DNA of 26,625 nucleotides from Schizochytrium sp. CCTCC M209059 (lineage: Eukaryota > Sar > Bigyra > Thraustochytrida > Thraustochytriidae): the NCBI GenBank assembly GCA_000818945.1, contig KN805373.1, forward strand, positions 688,132 through 714,756, given 5' to 3'. The position numbers were made by a program, and so were the translations under genes. The notes under the pieces were generated by a model. That model was not told where the DNA came from. It was given only the letters and a program-made list of their open reading frames with translations, and did not search any database. This document shows positions 1-8,020 of the stretch, piece by piece. Positions within the stretch are counted from its first letter, which is position 1; each line of letters opens with the position of its first letter.

Positions 1-420
1 GTCCCCCCCCCCCCCCCCTTCCTTCTCCTCGTCCTCGCGAGCGTGCGGAGCGTCTTCTGCACGAGCGCAGCAGCCTGCGCACTCCAAGCGCGCCCGACGG
101 CAGCAAAGGCAGCGCGCATCTGCATCTTGGAGTTCTTTTCCTCGTGCTTGCGCCGCCATCGCTGCGCAGCTGTTCAACCCCACGGATGAACAAGGCATCG
201 TAATTACAGAACAGAACGCCCTTCCATTCATTTTCACAGTGATCATTCAAATTCAAACTCAAAAAATTCAAATTTAAAAATCTAAATTCGAAATTCAAAG
301 GAATTTTTCTTTTTTCTTTTTTTCCTTTTCCCTCACCCTCTCTCTCTCGCTCCCTCTCAGCCTGCTTTTTCTTTCATCTGTTCTTTTTTTTTTGCTTTTC
401 CTTTTCCCCCTGTTTCGAAG
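1..420. other. gene-free left edge: poly-C run, AT-rich patch, pyrimidine tract
   Basis: A run of 16 C occupies positions 3-18. An AT-rich patch built from repeats of the type ATTCAAATT follows at about 243-300. A C/T-rich tract with long T runs fills about 303-413. No open frame here has protein-like composition. The poly-C run at the window edge may reflect a repeat boundary. Confidence 0.6.
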
Positions 421-444
421 GCCCGCCGTAAAAGCGCCCTATGC

Positions 445-490
445 GGCTTTGCAAAACACGGAAAAGAGGCTTTGCAAAGCACGGAAAAGA
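445..490. repeat. tandem 23-bp direct repeat, two copies
   Basis: Two adjacent copies (445-467 and 468-490) begin GGCTTTGCAAA and end CACGGAAAAGA. They differ at one base. Just downstream AATTCGCGGATGC also occurs twice (about 499-511 and 524-536). The stretch looks locally duplicated and contains no gene. Confidence 0.75.
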
Positions 491-536
491 GGCCCAAATA
501 ATTCGCGGATGCCGCCGCGGCCATGAATTCGCGGAT

Positions 537-1560
537 GCGGGCGCACGTCCCAACTTTCGATCCTGCCTGCGGCCGCTGCTCTTCTTCTCTGGCTGCGCTC
601 TTTCCCTCTTCTCCGGCCCCGCGCCGGCTGGCAGCACTGCCGCGCCGACGCAGGAGGCGCGCTTCGCTTCGCCCGCGTCGCGCCGCCGACCGAACCGGCG
701 AGCAACGATCAATCGATCGATCGGTGCCGCGCCATGATCGGCCGCGGGGAGGGAGCGGCGTCCTCTCCGAGCTCGCTTTGCTTTGCGATCCGAGTCGGCC
801 GGAAGGCGGATCTGACGCGGCGGTGGCGACACGCACGCCTTCCACCTCTTTCTTCTTCTCCGTCTTCACCAGCTTGGACTTGCACAGCGCGAGGTCCGGA
901 AAGACGCGCAAGCCTTGTGCGCAAGCTGCCAGATGCTGTTGCTGCGAGGACGACACTCTACGCGGCGCGGCAGGCTTCAAGAAGAAAGATCCAGAGGAGG
1001 CCAACCCAAGCCGCAGCCAGCGATGACGACATCGGGTGGTGGTTGTTAAAGCAGCGGCCACGGCTGTAGGCGACACGGCAGCGACCTACGGCGTCTGGAC
1101 CGGCCGTCTGTTCCTGTTTCTATTTCTGTTTCTGTTTTCGGATTCAAGGCAAAGGTCGGTCTCAGATCTGCATCTAAGCATTCATGCGTGCATCCATCTA
1201 TCCATGCCATCATCACATGTTGAGTTTTAATCGTCGGGGCAGACGAACGGGCAGTGCGCCGGGCCGCAACTGAGTACGATTTTGAAAAGCTCTCGTCGCG
1301 GCCTGCGCGACGGTGGACTTGGCTGGCGACGCGCTCTCCTCCTCCTTCTTCTTCTTCTTCTTTCGGCTCCCTCGCTCCCGCCAAGGTTCCTCGTGCGTGC
1401 TACGACTGGTACGGCCTGCCGCCGCGGCTCCTGGCCGCCGCCACGTTGGCTGCCGCGCCAAAGAAAGTGCATGCCGCACACGCACGGCACGCGCTGCGAG
1501 AGCAGCCCGGCCGCCGTGGAGCGCTTCCTCGGCGTACGCCGCCGCCTACTCCGCCTTCTC
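537..1560. other. gene-free GC-rich stretch
   Basis: Overlapping open frames on both strands are Arg/Ala/Ser-rich in every frame, as expected for GC-rich non-coding DNA. I see no domain, signal peptide or credible start. Short T-rich patches (about 1110-1140 and 1343-1362) are the only structure. An unidentified non-coding RNA or a gene with many introns cannot be excluded. Confidence 0.5.
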
Positions 1561-2141
1561 CTTTCCTTTTCCTTTTCCTTTTCCTTTTCCTTTTCCTTTT
1601 CCTTTTCCTTTTCCTTTTCCTTTTCCTTTTCCTTTCCTTTCCTTTCCTTTCCTTTCCTTTCCTTTCCTTTCCTTTCCTTTCCTTTCCTTTCCTTTCCTTT
1701 CCTTTCCTTTCCTTTCCTTTCCTTTCCTTTCCTTTCCTTTCCTTTCCTTTCCTTTCCTTTCCTTTCCTTTCCTTTCCTTTCCTTTCCTTTCCTTTCCTTT
1801 CCTTTCCTTTCCTTTCCTTTCCTTTCCTTTCCTTTCCTTTCCTTTCCTTTCCTTTCCTTTCCTTTCCTTTCCTTTCCTTTCCTTTCCTTTCCTTTCCTTT
1901 CCTTTCCTTTCCTTTCCTTTCCTTTCCTTTCCTTTCCTTTCCTTTCCTTTCCTTTCCTTTCCTTTCCTTTCCTTTCCTTTCCTTTCCTTTCCTTTCCTTT
2001 CCTTTCCTTTCCTTTCCTTTCCTTTCCTTTCCTTTCCTTTCCTTTCCTTTCCTTTCCTTTCCTTTCCTTTCCTTTCCTTTCCTTTCCTTTCCTTTCCTTT
2101 CCTTTCCTTTCCTTTCCTTTCCTTTCCTTTCCTTTCCTTTC
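1561..2141. repeat. long pyrimidine microsatellite: (CCTTTT)n followed by (CCTTT)n
   Basis: About a dozen hexamer units (TTTTCC) run to about 1630. They change abruptly into about 100 perfect pentamer units (CCTTT) ending near 2141 at CTATTTTTTA. The + strand is pure C/T and the - strand pure A/G, so the tract could form triplex (H-DNA). All frames are open (Phe-Leu-Ser-Phe-Pro on +, Lys-Gly-Lys-Glu-Arg on -) only because the unit has no stop codon. I do not call a gene. Confidence 0.95.
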
Positions 2142-2872
2142 TATTTTTTAATTCAAACCCCGCTGCGGTTCCGTTGTGGTGCACACCTCCCACAGCGACG
2201 ATGAGGTCCCGAAGCACCGTCGGGAGGTCTTAGGGGCTACATAGACGACAATATAGGACCGGCTGCTACCGCGTCCCAGCCAGCGGCATTCAGCTGCAAA
2301 CTCCCGACGACTGGTCCGCGCCAGCGCTTTACCTTTTGATGTTGCTGCAACTGCATCTGCTGCAGCTGCCGCGAGAGAATTTGCGGATGAATTGGGAGAG
2401 ACGCAGCAGATCTCGGGACGGTCGTACGGAGCCTGGCGTCAGTCGACGGCTCCCCTTTCGATTCATCATGATGCTGAATGAATGAACGGACCACGTATGT
2501 CAGCTACAGCTGCAGCAGCTACAACCAGACAACGCGAGAGCTTCGGGAGGTCTCACAGGCCGCGCAAACTCGCTCATTCGATGACACCCTGGCCTTTCGC
2601 CACCGCTGCTGTGCCGAGCGAGTAAGCAATGCAAACAGCGACTGCAAGCTGCAGCTGGCAGAACATGTTTTTCCGCGCTAGATGCTAGCTGTCAGCTTCT
2701 CACCACTGCAGCCGCTGGCGCCTCGGAAGGCATTTTTAGGGCGACCGGGTCCACCCGGCCGATTGAGCCTCTTGCGCGGGAATTCTGTCGCAACGTGAAG
2801 CCTCGCGCTTTGGAGCAGCCCGCTTCGTCATTTCGATCCGCAATCACTTGTGCGCGCAGCAGCAGGTCGGTC
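2142..2872. other. gene-free spacer between two microsatellites
   Basis: The sequence is unique, with CAG/CTG-flavoured patches such as the CAGCTGCAGCAGCT neighbourhood near 2500-2520. Open frames are at most about 85 codons and have no recognisable domain. Nothing can be supported as a gene. Confidence 0.5.
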
Positions 2873-3399
2873 GTCGGTCGGTCGGTCGGTCGGTCGGTCG
2901 GTCGGTCGGTCGGTCGGTCGGTCGGTCGGTCGGTCGGTCGGTCGGTCGGTCGGTCGGTCGGTCGGTCGGTCGGTCGGTCGGTCGGTCGGTCGGTCGGTCG
3001 GTCGGTCGGTCGGTCGGTCGGTCGGTCGGTCGGTCGGTCGGTCGGTCGGTCGGTCGGTCGGTCGGTCGGTCGGTCGGTCGGTCGGTCGGTCGGTCGGTCG
3101 GTCGGTCGGTCGGTCGGTCGGTCGGTCGGTCGGTCGGTCGGTCGGTCGGTCGGTCGGTCGGTCGGTCGGTCGGTCGGTCGGTCGGTCGGTCGGTCGGTCG
3201 GTCGGTCGGTCGGTCGGTCGGTCGGTCGGTCGGTCGGTCGGTCGGTCGGTCGGTCGGTCGGTCGGTCGGTCGGTCGGTCGGTCGGTCGGTCGGTCGGTCG
3301 GTCGGTCGGTCGGTCGGTCGGTCGGTCGGTCGGTCGGTCGGTCGGTCGGTCGGTCGGTCGGTCGGTCGGTCGGTCGGTCGGTCGGTCGGTCGGTCGGTC
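2873..3399. repeat. (GGTC)n tetranucleotide array
   Basis: About 131 uninterrupted copies of GGTC cover 527 bp. A single-base slip lies at the left edge (GGTCGGTCGTCGG) and decay at the right edge (CAGTCGGTTGGTCGCTTGC). All three + frames read (Ser-Val-Gly-Arg)n because the unit is 4 bp. The long open frames are therefore a property of the repeat and not evidence for a protein. Confidence 0.96.
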
Positions 3400-4124
3400 A
3401 GTCGGTTGGTCGCTTGCTTGCTTGGGCGGTCAGTCGGCCGACGGTGGACGCGTGCTGCAGTCGCTTCGCGCTGTCCAGGCAGCCAGAGGCCTCGTGCGTA
3501 TGCTACTTGTTCGGCTAACTTGCCTGTTGAGACGAGAGCTTATGGCATTCCCTTCCCGCTCACGCGGCGTCTCGTTTGACGTACGCTCTCTTTTGTCCCC
3601 CTGCGCATCCGTTCGGTAGTCGATCGAGCTGCGGAACAGAGCTTTTCTCCATCGCTTCTGTGGCCTCCGGCAGAGGCCAGCATGGCCAAGGTCGGCAGAA
3701 ACAGACAATTAATCAAACAAAGAAACACAGGAGCAACCGAATGTGGCTGCCGGCCGGAAGCATGCACGGAAACGTGTACAAAAGACCTGGAGCGGCATCC
3801 CTAGGAACTCCGTCGAACTCCGTCTCGCTAACCTCGCCGCTGCCTGCCATGGTCCACGGGCGCGAGTGAGCGAGCGAGGCCCTCGTTTTTCGTTTCCATT
3901 AGCCGTGGCATTCATTCTTAGCATCTGGGCCTACCAGCTCCTCTAGGGCAGGAGCCAACAAAATGTGCTGTCTGAGCATGCGATTCGCTAATTCCCATTC
4001 GCCTCGCACTTCCAGAGGCCCCGTGCACTCCGGGCAGGCCCGCCAGACCGACCTCGTCGTGCCCGCTTCCCGATGGCAAGGCACGGCAAGAAGGAAACCC
4101 AAGCCTGGGCGAGGCTAGATTTCG
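3400..4124. other. gene-free unique stretch
   Basis: Open frames on both strands are short (under 100 codons), overlapping and without domain signatures. No RNA gene is recognised. Confidence 0.45.
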
Positions 4125-4160
4125 AGCAAGCCAAGCCAAGCCAAGCCAAGCCAAGCAAGC
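4125..4160. repeat. (CCAAG)n short pentamer block
   Basis: About five to six CCAAG units with a terminal shortened copy (GCAAGCCAGG). This is the first of three blocks of the same unit in the first 6 kb (others near 4740 and 5480). Confidence 0.85.
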
Positions 4161-4497
4161 CAGGCGAATGAGTTTCTCTGGGCACAGAGCGCGAGGGCGA
4201 GACTGCTTTCTTCCTAGGCGCTGTTTCGAGTTGCGTTGCCAGTTGCGTTACAAGCTGTCGACATCCAGCAGGAGGCGAGGGAGGGAAAAAGTGAATCAGG
4301 GGGAGGCGCGGGTGCCAGCCTCCAAGGGAGCGAGCGGTTTTGCGTGGCGGATCTCCTCGCAGCCAGGGGCAGTGGCTAGGCAAGAGGGAGAGAGGGAGGA
4401 GAAAGAGGGCGGCCTCTATGCGCGCGCCGAGCGAGCGAGCTTTGCTAGGGAGGGGGTGAGTTGAGTGCGCTTCGTGTTGCTACCTTGGCGGTGCAGA
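4161..4497. other. gene-free stretch between repeat blocks
   Basis: The sequence is G/A-rich towards the right end. Open frames on both strands are short and have no recognisable domain or convincing start. Confidence 0.4.
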
Positions 4498-4685
4498 GCG
4501 GAAAAGAAAAAGAAAAGGGAAAAAGAAAAAGAAAAAGAAAAAAAGAAAGAAAAAGAATAGGAAAGGTATAAATAAGGAGGGAAGAGGAGACAAAAGAACA
4601 GTTTGGAAGAAAAAAAGGTTTGACGAAAAAAAGGTTTGGAGAAAAAAGAAAGGAAAAAAGGGAAAAAAGAAAAAGAGAAAAATTC
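4498..4685. repeat. A/G-rich (polypurine) tract
   Basis: The + strand is almost entirely A and G for about 190 bp, with GAAAAA-type runs and a direct repeat of GAAAAAAAGGTTTG near 4609-4640. It is not a clean microsatellite. Its purine strand is the opposite of that of the CCTTT and TTTTC arrays. Confidence 0.7.
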
Positions 4686-4738
4686 GCGGGTCCAGTGCCA
4701 CGCCCAAGAGACGCGCCTCCGCGAGCCGAGTCGCTCGA

Positions 4739-4790
4739 GCCAAGCCAAGCCAAGCCAAGCCAAGCCAAGCCAAGCCAAGTCAAGCCAAGC
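4739..4790. repeat. (CCAAG)n pentamer block
   Basis: About nine to ten CCAAG units with one CAAGT variant near 4780. It leads directly into CGAGT-type repeats. Confidence 0.88.
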
Positions 4791-4799
4791 CGGGCCGAC

Positions 4800-4905
4800 C
4801 CGAGTCGAGTCGAGCCGAGTCGAGTCGCGTCGAGGCTCCTCGCTCGCTCCTGCCTCGCCATTGCTTGTCGCAGCCCGTCTAGTCGAGTCGAGTCGAGTCG
4901 AGTTT
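4800..4905. repeat. (CGAGT)n pentamer blocks
   Basis: Two blocks, about 4800-4834 and 4880-4903, are made of CGAGT units with CGAGC variants, separated by about 45 bp of unique sequence. The neighbouring CCAAG block has the same period, which suggests repeated slippage and mutation of one ancestral pentamer. Confidence 0.8.
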
Positions 4906-5479
4906 TGTCGAGACCAGAAGAGCTGCGCGAGAGACCGGGGCGGTTCGAACATCCGGAGCTGCGAGGCTCGCTCGTCGGCGACGCAAGAGGTCGGTCCCCC
5001 GCCAGTGGCCGCACGTTCGTTCAAAGCAAGCCGCGCTCGCTCGCTCGCTTGCTCGCGTGGCCCCCAGCTTCTACGCCCGCACAAGCTTTCCGCGGGCCCG
5101 CGTCTCGTTTTCATCGCTCCCAGATTGGTGGTTGCTTTTGTCGACTTGGAGGTCGTTCATCTGGCTGTTCAATCGTTCGTTGAATCGTTTCTCCATTCGT
5201 TGTTTTGTTTAATCATTTGCGCTGCCAGTGCTCGCAGAGCTTTCTTTCAACCTCTTCTTTTCTATAGGCTATGCTGCCGCAGTTATGAGCCTCCTCATTT
5301 CCCGCTTCCTCTGGCATCGTCCTTTTTTCTCCTTCTTCTTTCTCACCTTCTACTGCATCGCTGCACTTCGCGCACGCTGCAGGCACGCGGGTACGCATGT
5401 ACGCACACACGCACGCAGGCGCGTCGCCCACGATGGTTGGTTGCTTTCTCTTGTGCCTATAGCAAGCCACGCAAAGCCA
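4906..5479. other. gene-free stretch with short CTCG run
   Basis: A short (GCTC)n run lies at about 5036-5056. Open frames are shadows with no recognisable domain. The leucine/phenylalanine-rich frame near 5290-5390 is caused by T-rich composition. Confidence 0.4.
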
Positions 5480-5543
5480 GCCCAAGCCAAGCCAAGCCAA
5501 GCCAAGCCAAGCCAAGCCAAGCCAAGCCCAAGCCAAAGTCAAG
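5480..5543. repeat. (CCAAG)n pentamer block
   Basis: About nine units of CCAAG, flanked by degenerate versions (AGCCACGCAAAGCCAG on the left, CCCAAGCCAAAGTCAAG on the right). Confidence 0.88.
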
Positions 5544-5860
5544 CTAAGAGCTCGTTCGCCAGCCGTGTGTGGCCTGAGGATCCTACCATAGAGCGCGGCC
5601 GGTCTCGGCTGCGAGGATAGATAGGTCCCAACCAAGCATCGATCGCATCCGATCGTCTGCGCCTTGCATCATCAGCGGCAGGTGCATCTGCCGAGTGCGC
5701 ATCGCACAGGCGCATCGCGACTTTCTCTCTTGGCTCTTGCCGTGCATACATTCATTCATTCATTCATCATTATAATGATCTATTTCTGGGTCATTCGTTC
5801 TTTTGTTCTTTTTCATTTACTTTCACTCCTTCGAACTTTTTTTTTTCTTTTCTTTTTTTT
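5544..5860. other. gene-free stretch before the TTTTC array
   Basis: A short (CATT)n run lies at about 5749-5767, followed by AT-rich then T-rich sequence leading into the array. No gene is seen. Confidence 0.4.
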
Positions 5861-6571
5861 CTTTCTTTTCTTTTCTTTTCTTTTCTTTTCTTTTCTTTTC
5901 TTTTCTTTTCTTTTCTTTTCTTTTCTTTTCTTTTCTTTTCTTTTCTTTTCTTTTCTTTTCTTTTCTTTTCTTTTCTTTTCTTTTCTTTTCTTTTCTTTTC
6001 TTTTCTTTTCTTTTCTTTTCTTTTCTTTTCTTTTCTTTTCTTTTCTTTTCTTTTCTTTTCTTTTCTTTTCTTTTCTTTTCTTTTCTTTTCTTTTCTTTTC
6101 TTTTCTTTTCTTTTCTTTTCTTTTCTTTTCTTTTCTTTTCTTTTCTTTTCTTTTCTTTTCTTTTCTTTTCTTTTCTTTTCTTTTCTTTTCTTTTCTTTTC
6201 TTTTCTTTTCTTTTCTTTTCTTTTCTTTTCTTTTCTTTTCTTTTCTTTTCTTTTCTTTTCTTTTCTTTTCTTTTCTTTTCTTTTCTTTTCTTTTCTTTTC
6301 TTTTCTTTTCTTTTCTTTTCTTTTCTTTTCTTTTCTTTTCTTTTCTTTTCTTTTCTTTTCTTTTCTTTTCTTTTCTTTTCTTTTCTTTTCTTTTCTTTTC
6401 TTTTCTTTTCTTTTCTTTTCTTTTCTTTTCTTTTCTTTTCTTTTCTTTTCTTTTCTTTTCTTTTCTTTTCTTTTCTTTTCTTTTCTTTTCTTTTCTTTTC
6501 TTTTCTTTTCTTTTCTTTTCTTTTCTTTTCTTTTCTTTTCTTTTCTTTTCTTTTCTTTTCTTTTCTTTTCT
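5861..6571. repeat. (TTTTC)n pentamer array
   Basis: About 142 virtually perfect TTTTC units cover 710 bp, preceded by imperfect T-rich sequence from about 5837. It is the longest array in the window and again all pyrimidine on the + strand. Open frames through it (Phe-Leu-Phe-Phe-Ser on +, Lys-Arg-Lys-Glu-Lys on -) are repeat artefacts. Confidence 0.96.
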
Positions 6572-7283
6572 GACGGCGTCGCGGCCGCGAGCCAGGACAA
6601 GAGGGCTTCGTGCAGCTCCCGTCCTCGCGCGGCATCCGCCGTACCACCAGCAGCAGCGGCGCCACCTCGAGCATTTTGTTCGAATTGAGAGTCAGCTTGC
6701 TGCCTCCAACTAGAGCAAAAGCGCATTGACGGCTTCGTCTGCGTGGCCAAATCGACCCAGCCAGCCAGCCAGCCAAGTTCCGGGCGAGCGTCCGTCCGTG
6801 TGTGCGTGCGTGCGTGCTTCGGGGCGCGCCTGGCATTCTTCTCCGTCCTCGCACCAAGCTTGTCTGCGCGGGCAAGTTTTCAAATCCGGACCAAGCAACC
6901 AAGCAAGCAAAGCCAGCAGCAAGGAATAAAGGCTAGCGCCGCTCGCCCGCCCACCAGTGTTTGCATTGGCAGCGGCAGCAGCGACTCCGCGTGGCTCCGC
7001 TCCGCTCGCTTCCGCCCGCCCCGTTTCTTCAGGAACGTAAGACCTGCCTCGACGAGCCTCGCCTCGAGTCGAGGCGAACCAAGTCGAGTCAAGGCAAGTC
7101 AAGTCAGCAGGCCGCGGCGAGCTCGAAGCCTGCAGCCGGCCAGCCCGCCAGCGTCCGCGAGCTCGCTGCACGAGGGTGTCGCGCCTCTTGGGATCGCGCA
7201 GGCGCATCCGCAGGCGTATCCGCGTGCGAGGCGAAGCCAATCTTCGATCTATCCGCACAAGTCAGTCAAGTCAAGCCAATCCG
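6572..7283. other. gene-free stretch with small CAGC and AAGTC repeats
   Basis: Short repeats occur at about 6759-6776 (CAGC) and about 7078-7110 (AAGTC/CGAGTC-like). Open frames are Ser/Arg/Ala-rich shadows. No RNA gene or domain is recognised. Confidence 0.4.
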
Positions 7284-7306
7284 ACTCACTCACTCACTCA
7301 CTCACT
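7284..7306. repeat. (CACT)n short run
   Basis: Nearly six ACTC units, preceded by AAGTC-like sequence (7258-7276). Confidence 0.85.
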
Positions 7307-7492
7307 GTCAACGCAGGCCATCGCAAGTTAACAATACAGCGCAAGTCCACCTAAAGCTTGCCGCACAAAAAGCAGGGAGGCCGCGGCCCGAGACCGCCCT
7401 CGCCAGTCCCTTGCGCGTGGATCCCGCGCGCCCGCCCTCAGCAATCACAGCAGCGAGGCGGCCGCAGCGCGCAGGCGGAGCGAGCGAGTCCG

Positions 7493-7531
7493 GGCAGGCA
7501 CGCAGGCAGGCAGGCACGCAGGCAGGCAGGT
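7493..7531. repeat. (GCAG)n tetranucleotide run upstream of the SGK-repeat gene
   Basis: About nine GCAG/GCAC units. They lie about 490 bp upstream of the ATG at 8021, within its presumed promoter or 5' leader. The same unit recurs near 12914-13015. Confidence 0.85.
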
Positions 7532-7592
7532 TGGCTGGGCGGAAAAAAAGGAAAAGAGTCCCGGCACTGCACGCACCTGCTCACGGCCTCCT

Positions 7593-7611
7593 AGTAGTAT
7601 TACATACTACT
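7593..7611. other. perfect 8-bp inverted repeat (small hairpin)
   Basis: AGTAGTAT (7593-7600) and ATACTACT (7604-7611) pair perfectly around a 3-base loop. GCTAGC and GCTAGTAG follow at once, giving further self-complementarity. It lies about 410 bp upstream of the SGK-repeat gene. The function is unknown. Confidence 0.55.
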
Positions 7612-8020
7612 GCTAGCGCTGGTGCTAGTAGCCCTACGAGGAAAAACACGAGTCCTCGCTCAAGACGCCATTCTCAACCCGTGTCGTGGCGTCCTGTCCC
7701 GAGGCGAGCAGCAGGACAAGGGAAACCGATCCGGTCCTGCGCGCACACGCGGTGCAGCGCGGCAGACCAGCAGGCCCGCCGGTAGGCAAGCTTTCTCGCC
7801 AGCAAGCAAGGAAGCGCTGCGCGCGCTTGCCTGGCCCACGCGCGGGCACTGAGAGGGAGAGAGATCAGCTAGAGAAAGCAAGCAAGCAAGTAGCTTGGAC
7901 CCGTGGGGGCTGGCAGAGCGATCGGATCGTATCGCGGGCGGCTGACCGCGTGGGCACGCACCAGCGCACGGTGCTGACAGAGCTTGACAGCGCGGCGGGG
8001 CAGGCGCTCGCGCCCGCGCC

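Noticed and set aside
1..30. Telomere at the left edge
   Set aside because: Only a poly-C run is present. There are no TTAGGG or CCCTAA-type repeats.
1254..2233. Long open frames on both strands through the CCTTT array
   Set aside because: The repeat contains no stop codon in any frame, so the frames are open by default. The peptides are pure repeat with no flanking domain.
2795..3619. Three overlapping + strand frames encoding (SVGR)n
   Set aside because: A 4-bp unit gives the same peptide in all three frames, which shows the frame is a repeat effect and not a gene.
4935..4960. tRNA T-arm-like sequence GGTTCGAACATCC
   Set aside because: No acceptor stem, D-arm or anticodon arm can be matched around it.
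5664..6902. Long frames encoding FLFFS or KRKEK repeats on both strands
   Set aside because: They are stop-free by-products of the TTTTC array, with no credible start or domain at either end.
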